Shown: positions 8,067 through 15,222 of the stretch, in pieces
Numbering within the stretch: position 1 is the stretch's first letter
Layout of the letters: each line of letters starts with the position of its first letter
Assembly (NCBI GenBank): GCA_946494345.1
Contig: CAMMBX010000005.1
Location: 1 to 29,659 of the forward strand
Source of the DNA: an uncultured Mycoplasmatota bacterium
GTDB taxonomy: Bacteria; Bacillota_I; Bacilli_A; RF39; UBA660
DNA: 29,659 nt
Reading direction: 5' to 3'
The notes under the pieces: generated by a model
The model's database searches: none
Seen by the model: the letters and a program-made list of their open reading frames with translations, nothing else
Told to the model about the DNA's origin: nothing
Made by a program: the position numbers and the translations under genes

Positions 8067-8084
8067 TAAAATGAGGTGAATTTA

Positions 8085-8177
8085 ATGAATCAAAAGATGG
8101 TTAAAATAGTTTCTGCTATTATGTTAGTAGCAATACTTGCAGGTGTAATTAGTGTAATATTTTATTATGTAATATAA
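8085..8177 (+). CDS. Small hydrophobic membrane peptide, 30 aa
   Basis: The ATG follows GAGGTGA with good spacing and a near-consensus promoter. The peptide has a short basic head (MNQKMVK) and one membrane helix covering residues 8-29. This head-plus-helix layout resembles very small membrane proteins of the DUF4044 kind in Firmicutes, but the match is from memory and not firm. The frame has its own promoter, ribosome binding site and a following terminator, which is stronger support than its length alone. Function unknown. Confidence 0.6.
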   Translation: MNQKMVKIVSAIMLVAILAGVISVIFYYVI

Positions 8178-8220
8178 TTTGAACATTTTCACTAGGTTTA
8201 TGAGTGTTCTTTCTACAAAT

Positions 8221-8249
8221 AAAAATAGACATTATATTTGTCTATTTTT
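8221..8249. terminator. Bidirectional intrinsic terminator
   Basis: A perfect 10-bp stem AAAAATAGAC / GTCTATTTTT (8221-8230, 8240-8249) has a 9-base loop. A-tract and T-tract are built into the stem, so it works on both strands. It serves the 30-aa gene (plus) and the gene ending at 8260 (minus). Confidence 0.8.
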
Positions 8250-8259
8250 ATTTATTAAA

Positions 8260-8830
8260 TTATTTATTGCGTAAACTCATAACTTTAACATTTATTGCCT
8301 TTTGCTTTTCTTTAGGAATAATATTCATTTGTTGATAGTATCTATAAAATTCACTACCATAAAAATTCTTTTCCCATTCTTCTATATCTTTTAAAGTTGC
8401 TAAATTTTTATCTGCAAAATCTTTTTTATCAATTGTTAATGCAAATGTATCTCTTTTAATTGTTTCTTTAAAAGAATGAGACTTTGTATCATGTAAAATA
8501 TATTTAGCATCTTCATTATTAGAAATTCCCTGGAAAGGACTTTCCGTATAGAAAAAATTATTAAATTCTGTTATTATTTCTTTAGCATCCCCTAGAATAT
8601 TTCTCCTAACAACAACCATTCCTTTATTAATTAAAATATAATTACGATTTTCTTTTGTAGCAACAGCAAATGGCACTTTATAAATTTTAGTTTTCATATA
8701 TTTCATTACCTCCAATACATTCTTATTTAAATAATTTTGTTGTATTAATTCTTTTATTGTTGGCAAGATAATTATTTTTTTTCTTGTCTTTTCTTTTATT
8801 ATAATTAGATGTTACTTTTTTAGCTTCCAT
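8260..8830 (-). pseudogene. Hypothetical protein, probably frameshifted at an A8 run
   Basis: Two overlapping minus-strand frames occupy this stretch. The first starts at ATG 8830 behind a strong GGGGGA site and runs 35 codons to 8723, encoding a Lys-rich peptide. The second is open from a TTG at 8766 to 8260 (168 aa) without a good ribosome binding site. Removing one A from the A8 run (T8 on the plus strand, 8775-8782) joins them into one protein of about 189 aa, passing from KRKDKKK into LPTIKELIQQ. I therefore read this as one gene with a shifted frame. The alternatives are a sequencing error, slippage-controlled expression, or two genes with an internal start at the Met after GGAGGT (ATG at 8697). 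The larger part is a soluble mixed alpha/beta protein of no family I know. Confidence 0.5.
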
Positions 8831-8840
8831 ATTTTCCCCC

Positions 8841-9143
8841 TTACCTTTCTATATATCCTTCAATTTCAGGTGTTATATTACTAACTAATAAATCGTTTGT
8901 ATCATACTTTAAAACTATATCATTAAGTCTTTTAGTATCATTAGCAAGATATAATAAGATTAGACCACTTATTCTATTAGCAGTATATTGATTTAATTTA
9001 TAAACATCTTCAGGATCTATTTTATATTTTCTAATGATATCATTTATTGGACCATATTTATAAATATAATTTATATAACTTCTAGTAATTTGTTCAATAT
9101 TTTTATCTTTTTTTAAAAATTTTGCAGTTTTCCATATTTTCAT
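8841..9143 (-). CDS. Hypothetical protein, 100 aa
   Basis: I do not recognise it. The basic N-terminus is followed by helical segments with a DPEDVYKLNQYTANR stretch (about residues 43-57) that could form a small helix-turn-helix, though I would not name a family. It has no signal peptide or membrane span. The ATG follows AAGGGGGAA with seven-base spacing. It leads a two-gene unit: ten bases separate its stop from the ATG of the next gene at 8830, which has a similar G5 site. Its promoter is strong and overlaps an inverted repeat shared with the divergent spoIVB. Confidence 0.65.
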   Translation of the reverse strand: MKIWKTAKFLKKDKNIEQITRSYINYIYKYGPINDIIRKYKIDPEDVYKLNQYTANRISGLILLYLANDTKRLNDIVLKYDTNDLLVSNITPEIEGYIER

Positions 9144-9168
9144 AGTATTCCCCCTTCAAGTGGCTATT

Positions 9169-9197
9169 ATTATATCATATTTGTTTAATATTGGCAA
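9169..9197 (-). promoter_or_regulatory. Strong promoter for the 100-aa gene
   Basis: On the minus strand: TTGCCA (9192-9197), a 17-base spacer, then TGATATAAT with perfect -10 (9169-9174) and extended TG (9176-9177). The -35 lies inside the left arm of the inverted repeat at 9192-9231. Confidence 0.7.
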
Positions 9198-9231
9198 GAT
9201 TTAACACGTCTTTTTTAGAAGAATCTTGCCA
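9192..9231. repeat. Inverted repeat in the divergent spoIVB control region
   Basis: TGGCAAGATT (9192-9201) and AATCTTGCCA (9222-9231) are perfect 10-base arms with centres 30 bases apart, about three helical turns. One arm covers the -35 of the 100-aa gene; the other ends 31 bases before the spoIVB ATG. A protein operator is more likely than a terminator, because no U-tract follows on either strand. The core TGGCAAGAT recurs once more at 8761-8769. Confidence 0.55.
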
Positions 9232-9261
9232 TACTATTATTGTAGCTAAGGAGTGATTGCA

Positions 9262-10269
9262 ATGCATTTTTTAAAAAAATTAAAGCTACAAATAATTTTT
9301 CCTCTTCTTATACTCTTTATTATGCCCACAAATATTTATGCTTATTCCAAATATATTATCCCAGGTGGAGAAACCATTGGTATAGAAGTTAATTCTAAAG
9401 GTGTTTTAGTAGTTGGCTTTTATGAAGTAGAAAGTAAATATATTGGAAAAGATGCAGGATTTGAAATTGGTGACATTATTACAAAGATAAATGGAACCGA
9501 AGTTAGCGATATTAATGAGATGGTGAATGTAGTAAATCAAGAAGCAAGAATGAATAATAAGTTAGATGTAACTATTATCCGAAATAGTAAGTCTTCTGAT
9601 TTATCTTTAGACATGATTTGTGATAGCGAGGATGTATGTAAAACTGGTCTTTATGTAAAGGATGAAATAACAGGTATTGGTACTTTAACCTATATTGATC
9701 CTAATACAACTATTTTTGGAGCTTTAGGTCACGAAATAACAGAAAGAACAACAGGTGAAAAGTTTGAAATAAAGGATGGTAAAATATTTAAAGCAACAGT
9801 TACTGATAATACCAAAAGTGAAAGTGGATCTCCTGGTGAAAAAAATGCAACATATGATGAGACTGTAACTTATGGTAGTATTAGTGCTAATGAAGAGTCT
9901 GGTATCTTCGGTAAATATACTGATAAAATATTAGAAGATAAAGCTTTAGAAGTTGGAGATAAAGATGATGTTAAGAAAGGAAGCGCTACAATCAGAACTG
10001 TTTTAAATGGTAATGAAGTAAAAGATTATGATATTAATATTTTAAATGTTAATAAAGATGGTGATATTAAAAATATTCTGTTTGAAATAACTGATACAGA
10101 ATTACTAAATGAAACAGGTGGAGTTATACAAGGAATGAGTGGCTCGCCAATTATTCAGAATGATAAGATTATTGGAGCGGTTACTCATGTTATAGTAAAC
10201 GATACTAAGAAAGGGTATGGTATTTTTATTACAACGATGCTAGAAGAAGGAGATAATAGTGTTAATTAG
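9262..10269 (+). CDS. spoIVB: SpoIVB serine peptidase (S55) with PDZ domain
   Basis: In Bacillus, SpoIVB is made in the forespore, crosses into the intermembrane space and cleaves SpoIVFA. This releases the SpoIVFB protease and so activates sigma-K. The 335-aa protein has an N-terminal signal or anchor helix (about residues 7-27), a PDZ domain (about 38-108, with DAGFEIGDIITKING) and an S55 peptidase domain. The triad is visible: H157 in GALGHE, D278 in EITDTELL and S294 in GMSGSP. It is shorter than the Bacillus protein (about 425 aa) but complete in motifs. AAGGAG at 9248-9253 favours the ATG at 9262 over the GTG at 9253. A CATACTA box at 9230-9236 resembles a sigma-G -10 but lacks a matching -35. 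Confidence 0.9.
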   Translation: MHFLKKLKLQIIFPLLILFIMPTNIYAYSKYIIPGGETIGIEVNSKGVLVVGFYEVESKYIGKDAGFEIGDIITKINGTEVSDINEMVNVVNQEARMNNKLDVTIIRNSKSSDLSLDMICDSEDVCKTGLYVKDEITGIGTLTYIDPNTTIFGALGHEITERTTGEKFEIKDGKIFKATVTDNTKSESGSPGEKNATYDETVTYGSISANEESGIFGKYTDKILEDKALEVGDKDDVKKGSATIRTVLNGNEVKDYDINILNVNKDGDIKNILFEITDTELLNETGGVIQGMSGSPIIQNDKIIGAVTHVIVNDTKKGYGIFITTMLEEGDNSVN

Positions 10270-10281
10270 TAACACAAAAAA

Positions 10282-10307
10282 ATAGCTAGTTTTAATTAAC
10301 TAGTTAT
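10282..10307. terminator. Bidirectional terminator after spoIVB
   Basis: The stem ATAGCTAGTT / AACTAGTTAT (10282-10291, 10298-10307) contains one G-T pair and has a 6-base loop. A7 lies before it and T4 after it, so it can act on both strands. Its right arm contains the stop codon of the minus gene ending at 10300. Confidence 0.7.
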
Positions 10308-10746
10308 TTTTCTTCTCTTTTTGTTTATTTATTTCTTTTTGCTTATTAATGATTCTGGCACAAGTAACAATTCCTGTTTCTATTAGAATTTTCTCATAAT
10401 CATCAATCTCTTTATCAATATAGTTATAATAGTCATTCAAACATCCTTCTATTTGTTCAATTTCATTTAAAGAGTTGACTTCATCTTGATAAAAATTATA
10501 ATATTCTTTAAATAGATGCATACCATCTATTACATATAAACGGGAACCAACATCAATATTAGGATATTGTTTATAGGAAATTATAGCAAGACTTATAATG
10601 TTTTCAAACGTTTTACGGTCAGTTGAATTATAATATTCATTATAAATAGCTTCTGTTTCATTATAAAAACTTTCTATATCCATACTCCCTCTTGCCTCTT
10701 GTATTGCATCAAATAAACGTAATTTTAATGTATCAATAAATTCCAT
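10300..10746 (-). CDS. Hypothetical protein, 148 aa
   Basis: I do not recognise a family. The protein is acidic and helical, with many Tyr, Asn and Glu; the last 20 residues are a basic Lys/Gln repeat tail (INKQKEINKQKEKK). It has no membrane span. The ATG has an AGGGAG site and its own TTGACT-17-TATTAT promoter, so it is separate from the upstream nusB-xse operon although on the same strand. It converges on spoIVB and shares a terminator that reaches into its last codons. Confidence 0.65.
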   Translation of the reverse strand: MEFIDTLKLRLFDAIQEARGSMDIESFYNETEAIYNEYYNSTDRKTFENIISLAIISYKQYPNIDVGSRLYVIDGMHLFKEYYNFYQDEVNSLNEIEQIEGCLNDYYNYIDKEIDDYEKILIETGIVTCARIINKQKEINKQKEKKNN

Positions 10747-10774
10747 ACTGCTTTCTCCCTATAAAATTAAGTAT

Positions 10775-10803
10775 ATAATACTATTATATTTTTAAATAGT
10801 CAA
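10775..10803 (-). promoter_or_regulatory. Promoter for the 148-aa gene
   Basis: On the minus strand: TTGACT (10798-10803), a 17-base spacer and TATTAT (10775-10780), about 28 bases upstream of the ATG at 10746. Confidence 0.55.
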
Positions 10804-10818
10804 TTATGTTATAGATAT

Positions 10819-11079
10819 TTATTCTCCTTTAAATTTCTCTCTTTTACTATATGGTTCTATAAGTTCAAACTTATAAACTTGTTCTACATTAGGATATTTA
10901 TTATGATTAACTTTTTCCATAAAATCTTTTAAAGGCCTTACCCAACAACTACCATCTTCATATAATTTTCTATAAATTACTACATCTTCTAAAGTTTCAC
11001 AGTCTTTTGCTATTTCTTCTACTAAATAGTAATCTCCTTTAAAGTGTTTATAAATACCATGTATTTTAATCTCTCTCAT
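10819..11079 (-). CDS. DUF1653 domain protein, 86 aa
   Basis: The 86-aa protein shows the DUF1653 pattern: G-Y-H/K-x-KG-x-YY near the start (GIYKHFKGDYYLV), DVVIYRKLY at about 33-41, then a WVRPLKDFMEKV core at about 46-57. The family is a small beta-rich fold of unknown function, found alone or fused to other domains. It starts two bases after the xseB stop and has no strong ribosome binding site of its own, so it is probably translated by coupling as the last gene of nusB-xseA-xseB. The linkage may be only transcriptional; no role in exonuclease VII is implied. Confidence 0.8.
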   Translation of the reverse strand: MREIKIHGIYKHFKGDYYLVEEIAKDCETLEDVVIYRKLYEDGSCWVRPLKDFMEKVNHNKYPNVEQVYKFELIEPYSKREKFKGE

Positions 11080-11081
11080 AA

Positions 11082-11312
11082 TTATGCTTCTACTTCACCT
11101 TTAAATTCAGAAAGAGACCCATCTTCATTAACTATAGAGGTTAGAGCTTTCTCTGCTTCTTTTAAATCTTTATCACAAGATGAAGCAAGTTTAGTAGCTT
11201 TTGTAAAATAATCTATCGCTTTATCTAGTTCTACATCTCCATTTTCTAAAGATTTAACAAGGCTTTCTAATTCAGTTATTTTTTCTTCGAATTTCATTTC
11301 TTTCTTTTCCAT
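11082..11312 (-). CDS. xseB: Exodeoxyribonuclease VII small subunit
   Basis: XseB binds XseA in several copies to form exonuclease VII, a metal-independent nuclease that degrades single-stranded DNA from both ends. The 76-aa protein is the usual size and is essentially one helical hairpin: FEEKITELESLVKSLENG, then DVELDKAIDYFTKA and a charged third helix. The ATG follows a strong AGGAGG site, 11 bases after the xseA stop. The xseA-xseB order is the classic arrangement. Confidence 0.93.
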   Translation of the reverse strand: MEKKEMKFEEKITELESLVKSLENGDVELDKAIDYFTKATKLASSCDKDLKEAEKALTSIVNEDGSLSEFKGEVEA

Positions 11313-11323
11313 AATCTTTCCTC

Positions 11324-12577
11324 CTACTTTATGATAGCTTCTCTACTACCATCTTTTAATTCTATATTTATTAAATCATCTTTCTTTAAGTCTTTTATAC
11401 TAGTAACAGCTTTATCGCCAATTTTAATAATACCATAACCTCGCTCTAGTGTTTTTAAAGGAGATAAGGCATCTAATTTACTAAGTAGTAAAGCATATTT
11501 TTGTTTAGTTTTATCTAATATTATTAGAGGATTGCTAAACAAAGGTCTTGTTTTAATATTATTTAGTTTAATCTTTTCTTTATCAATAATATTTTTATAA
11601 TTTTTAACTAGACTTTCTGTTAAATAATCAAGTTTTTGAATTTTAGCAGAATATAAATCTAAAGGATTATTTAAAATATAATTACTTTTGATATTATCAA
11701 GTCTTTTTTTCTTTAATTCTAAAATATTTCCTACAGCTTTTCTACTTCTTAAACTTAATTGGTTAAGATAGTTTATAACATCTGCTTTGTTCGGAACGGC
11801 AATTTCGGCTGCTCCTGTTGGAGTTGGGGCTCTTAGGTCTGCTACAAAGTCTGCTATAGTAAAATCTATTTCATGACCTACTGCACTTATTATTGGTATT
11901 GGGCACTCAAAGATAGCTCTTGCTACTATTTCTTCGTTAAAGGCCCATAAGTCTTCAATAGAGCCTCCTCCTCTACCTACTATTAAAACATCTAAATTAT
12001 AATCCTCTGCTCTTTTTATTTGCCTTACAATATCTTCTTTAGCACCTTCTCCTTGTACTAAACTAGGTAAAAGTATTACTTCTGTTAGTGGGAATCTTCT
12101 ATTAATAGTAGATATTATATCACGAATTGCCGCTCCAGTAGGTGCTGTTATTACCCCTACTCTTTCTGGTATTTTAGGAATTGCTTTCTTGTATCTATCA
12201 TCAAATAAGCCTTCACTAGCTAGTTTTTTCTTTAACTGTTCAAAAGCTACGTAAAGGTTACCTACTCCATCTTCCATCATTTCATTAACATATATTTGAT
12301 AACCACCTGTCGCTTCATAAACAGAGATTCTTCCTGTTACAAGTATTTTCATACCATCTTCTGGTGTAAATTTAACTTTACTAGCACTACCTGCAAACAT
12401 AACAGCATTAATTCTACTACCTTCATCTTTAATAGTGAAATAAAAATGTCCTCTAGTATGAGCTTTAAAGTTAGATATTTCTCCTTTTAGATAAACTTCT
12501 CTTAAATTAACATCATTATCTAATTTATATTTAATGTATTTAGTTAACTGACTAACTGTTAAATATTCCTTATTCAT
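11324..12577 (-). CDS. xseA: Exodeoxyribonuclease VII large subunit
   Basis: XseA is the catalytic subunit of exonuclease VII. An N-terminal OB-fold (about residues 1-100, with VYLKGEISNF and GHFYFTIKD) binds single-stranded DNA. The catalytic core follows (about 120-310), with GVITAPTGAAIRDI, GRGGGSIEDLWAFNEE, AVGHEIDFT and APTPTGAAE. A C-terminal helical rod (about 270-370) carries XseB, and a small terminal barrel contains ERGYGI. Length 417 aa is typical. A GTG four codons upstream opens the frame, but the ATG at 12577 follows GAGGAAG. It overlaps the nusB stop in ATGAATAA, so translation is coupled. folD, which lies between nusB and xseA in Bacillus, is absent. Confidence 0.94.
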   Translation of the reverse strand: MNKEYLTVSQLTKYIKYKLDNDVNLREVYLKGEISNFKAHTRGHFYFTIKDEGSRINAVMFAGSASKVKFTPEDGMKILVTGRISVYEATGGYQIYVNEMMEDGVGNLYVAFEQLKKKLASEGLFDDRYKKAIPKIPERVGVITAPTGAAIRDIISTINRRFPLTEVILLPSLVQGEGAKEDIVRQIKRAEDYNLDVLIVGRGGGSIEDLWAFNEEIVARAIFECPIPIISAVGHEIDFTIADFVADLRAPTPTGAAEIAVPNKADVINYLNQLSLRSRKAVGNILELKKKRLDNIKSNYILNNPLDLYSAKIQKLDYLTESLVKNYKNIIDKEKIKLNNIKTRPLFSNPLIILDKTKQKYALLLSKLDALSPLKTLERGYGIIKIGDKAVTSIKDLKKDDLINIELKDGSREAIIK

Positions 12578-12977
12578 TCTCTTCCTCACTATGATAAATA
12601 TTATCTAATACTCCATTTAACATTTTAGTAACTTTTTCATCACTATATTTTTTAGATATTTCTACCCATTCATTAATAGTAACAATACTAGGTGTTTTAA
12701 GATACTCTAACTCATAACTTGCTAAAAGGAATAAGGCTTGATCAACTTTATTTAATCTACTAAGCGACCAATCTTCCATATATTTATTAACTAGATTGGT
12801 TAGTTCTTCTTTTTTTTCGATAACACCATTAACTAGAGAATTAACAAAATCATTTTCTACTTCATATTCTTCTTTAATTAAATCGTTTACATCATAGTAA
12901 ACATTAGCATCATTAAAAATGTTTATTTTATAAATTATACGAAGAGCAATTTCTCTTACTTCATTTCTTGTTTTCAA
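12570..12977 (-). CDS. nusB: Transcription antitermination factor NusB
   Basis: NusB with NusE (S10) binds boxA RNA and supports processive rRNA transcription. The 135-aa all-helical protein matches the family along its length: REIALRIIYKI at the start, WSLSRLNKVDQALFLLASYEL in the middle, and TPSIVTINEWVEISKKYSDE with FLNGVLD-like MLNGVLDNI at the end. I chose the TTG at 12977 because the product then begins MKTRNEVREIAL, aligning with other NusB starts. A GTG three codons upstream (12986) is possible. It heads the nusB-xseA-xseB-DUF1653 operon. Confidence 0.88.
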   Translation of the reverse strand: MKTRNEVREIALRIIYKINIFNDANVYYDVNDLIKEEYEVENDFVNSLVNGVIEKKEELTNLVNKYMEDWSLSRLNKVDQALFLLASYELEYLKTPSIVTINEWVEISKKYSDEKVTKMLNGVLDNIYHSEEENE

Positions 12978-13002
12978 AAGTATCACTTCTCTTTCTTAAT
13001 TC

Positions 13003-13031
13003 ATTTTATCAAAAAAACTTACATATGAAAA
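13003..13031 (-). promoter_or_regulatory. Promoter for the nusB-xseA-xseB operon
   Basis: On the minus strand: TTTTCA (13026-13031), a 17-base spacer ending in an extended TGA, and TAAAAT (13003-13008). It lies about 26 bases upstream of the TTG start. Confidence 0.5.
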
Positions 13032-13205
13032 GAGAAAACATCAAAAAACATTTGTTCTATCAAAAGAAGTATCTTGTTCGATTGAAACAATATAATACAT
13101 ATGTAATTATTTAATTAGGAATGCTTAGTAATGGGTGTTTTTTCCTTATTTTTTCCTTTTCTAATAGTTAGAAGAAAGATTTTATAGTAATAGTATTATT
13201 AACTG

Positions 13206-13727
13206 TTATTGTACTTTTAATAGTTTTAAGAGTCTAAAACTATTAACTGGCCTATATAAAAGAAATAAGAATGTGGTCATTATAGTACTTGTAAATAAAA
13301 GAAAATTAATAGAGGTAATATTTTTATATAGTACTAAATTTAATATTGTTAGAATAAAGAAAGCAATTAATAGGACAAAATATTTAATTCTAAATGATTT
13401 ATTCTGATTATACATTTCTTTTAACTTATTTATAGATATCTTTTTACCTTTATTTTTAAAGATATCTTTTATAGTATTATTAGCTATTATAGTTATAATA
13501 CTACCAAAGATAATACCAATTAAGACGATAAATAGATAGGAATATGGTAAATAGTAACTAAGGCAAGCAAAGGCAAGGTAGAAAATAAAGCCTATAATAA
13601 TACCAAGTATTCCTATTATGTTACAATTATTATTTTTATTATCACTGGTATAAACTAGTTTATCGTTAAAATTATAATAGTAGTTTATATTCTTTTTATT
13701 ATCTTTATATAATAATATATAATTCAT
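13206..13727 (-). CDS. Four-helix membrane protein, 173 aa
   Basis: I do not recognise a family. A polar, Tyr/Asn-rich N-terminus (1-35) is followed by two adjacent membrane helices (about 36-59 and 64-86). A basic cytoplasmic loop comes next (87-112, with KNKGKKISINKLKEMY), then two more helices (about 114-134 and 140-157) and a short basic tail. The ATG follows AAGGGGAT. It is the last gene of the unit beginning at 18743, 66 bases after the HD-domain gene. A 219-base gene-free gap separates its end from nusB, and I see no clear terminator there. Confidence 0.65.
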   Translation of the reverse strand: MNYILLYKDNKKNINYYYNFNDKLVYTSDNKNNNCNIIGILGIIIGFIFYLAFACLSYYLPYSYLFIVLIGIIFGSIITIIANNTIKDIFKNKGKKISINKLKEMYNQNKSFRIKYFVLLIAFFILTILNLVLYKNITSINFLLFTSTIMTTFLFLLYRPVNSFRLLKLLKVQ

Positions 13728-13775
13728 TAGTTATCATCCCCTTTTATTAATATTTTTATATTATCTATATTTCTT

Positions 13776-13802
13776 TTAATCAGCTTAATCAGCTTAATCA
13801 GC
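13776..13802. repeat. Three tandem 9-base copies ending a gene
   Basis: TTAATCAGC is repeated three times without change. Read on the minus strand it is GCTGATTAA (Ala-Asp-stop), so the HD-domain gene ends in the first copy and the next two repeat the same in-frame stop. This looks like a recent replication-slippage expansion across the stop codon. Confidence 0.85.
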
Positions 13803-15221
13803 TATTTTCTTAGTATTATTCTTTTGAATATATCTTAGTACTTTCATAAAATTATTATCTAGTTGATAATACTTAGCATCATATTCAATAAAACAATCAG
13901 CTACTGTATTAAAACCTTGCTTTAGTATCTCTTGTACTCTTTCACAATTATAAGTAGGATTATGCTCTTGTCCATCTAAATGATTATAACCATTATCTTC
14001 ATAAACTTTAGCGGTAATATCACAATCTTCTTTATCACAAAGAAAGGCAAATTTAGCTTCAGGTGTTTCTTTTGCCTCAAACTCAACAAATAAATCTATA
14101 AGATATTCTTTATTGTTTAATGTTGATACTACTTCTTTAAAAGCTAGTAATTCTTTTTCTTTTTTACTATTAGCATCTATACCATCAAAATCAGTAATAT
14201 CGCCTATTTTTGTTTCTCCTAATTCATGAATTGCTAACATTGTTATTACTTTATTAAGATCAATATGTTTATAGTTATATTCACTATGCATGGCTATTGC
14301 AAGCATTATAGATTTATAGGTATGTTCAGCGATGCTTTCTAATCTTTCTTTTTTAACATTCCAGTGTTCTTTATTCCAACCACTTCTAATAATATCGGTT
14401 AATTTTAGCGCTTGCAAATAAAATATTAAAATGTTTTTTATATTATCTTCATCATTTTTTATTAAATCGTTTTCTTCAATATCAATAAGAACTTCATTTA
14501 ATTGTTTAATTTTATCTATAAAATTTAAAATGTTTATATTATTTATGGTATTTACATAAGTATTTAGAACTTTAATAAAATATTCTAGAATATCAGTGTT
14601 AGAAAATGTACAAATAGTATTTTGTAATTTCTCTTTGTTTTCATAGCAAATAAATGTGTATTGATCATTATTTTGATTATTAATTTCAAAAGTTTGACTA
14701 TAATCAGGTAGAACTCTATTATCTTTATATAATTGTTGTTCAAGATTTTGAAAACAGGCGTAATAATCATATACGATATCATGGTTACTAAAATCTCTTA
14801 TATTGAAGGTGCTAATAATTTCATTTTCTAAATCATAATGCCAAATACCTAACTTGCTATTAATAATTTTTGCTTTATCAAAAACAACGGTACATGCCTG
14901 GATGATTTTATATTCAGGTATTAACGTTTCATTATAGAATGAATAAATAAATTTATTTTTATCTATAATACTAATTTCTTCATTGAGTTTACTTTGAATA
15001 GTTTCTTTTATTATTTTTATGGTACTACTTTCATTTGTTACATAAGTTTTGATTAGATGATTTAAGTCATTATCATATTTTGCTAGTTCTATTTCTTCAC
15101 CTATTTTTTTTACATTAGAATAATCTTTTTCTAATAATTTATGTACTAATTCACTAGCAACAATATTTTCATCTAAGCTGGGAACTCTATCTTTTATAAT
15201 TTGTAATAAGTCATATTTCAT
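13794..15221 (-). CDS. HD-domain protein with long unknown N-terminus, 475 aa
   Basis: Residues about 275-410 form an HD-type metal phosphohydrolase domain close to the YfbR/HDDC2 (HD_3) group of 5'-nucleotidases. R279 in IIRSGW, H300 in ESIAEHT, H332 in AIHELGE, D341 in IGDIT and D396 in LCDKED mark the metal and substrate sites. The usual HD pair is His-Glu (H332-E333) here, which may be a tolerated variant. The 270-residue N-terminal part is helical and unknown to me. It starts one base after the mutS stop, so the two are translationally coupled. A role in cleaning the nucleotide pool would fit but is inference. In many Firmicutes mutL follows mutS; here this gene takes that place. Confidence 0.75.
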   Translation of the reverse strand: MKYDLLQIIKDRVPSLDENIVASELVHKLLEKDYSNVKKIGEEIELAKYDNDLNHLIKTYVTNESSTIKIIKETIQSKLNEEISIIDKNKFIYSFYNETLIPEYKIIQACTVVFDKAKIINSKLGIWHYDLENEIISTFNIRDFSNHDIVYDYYACFQNLEQQLYKDNRVLPDYSQTFEINNQNNDQYTFICYENKEKLQNTICTFSNTDILEYFIKVLNTYVNTINNINILNFIDKIKQLNEVLIDIEENDLIKNDEDNIKNILIFYLQALKLTDIIRSGWNKEHWNVKKERLESIAEHTYKSIMLAIAMHSEYNYKHIDLNKVITMLAIHELGETKIGDITDFDGIDANSKKEKELLAFKEVVSTLNNKEYLIDLFVEFEAKETPEAKFAFLCDKEDCDITAKVYEDNGYNHLDGQEHNPTYNCERVQEILKQGFNTVADCFIEYDAKYYQLDNNFMKVLRYIQKNNTKKIAD

Positions 15222-15222
15222 G

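Noticed and set aside
9230..9236. CATACTA as a sigma-G -10 for spoIVB
   Set aside because: spoIVB is sigma-F/G controlled in Bacillus, but no TGAATA-like -35 lies 17-18 bases upstream. The match may be chance.
13140..13200. 18-codon plus-strand frame in the gap between nusB and the membrane protein gene
   Set aside because: It has no good ribosome binding site or promoter, and the composition is that of random AT-rich DNA.
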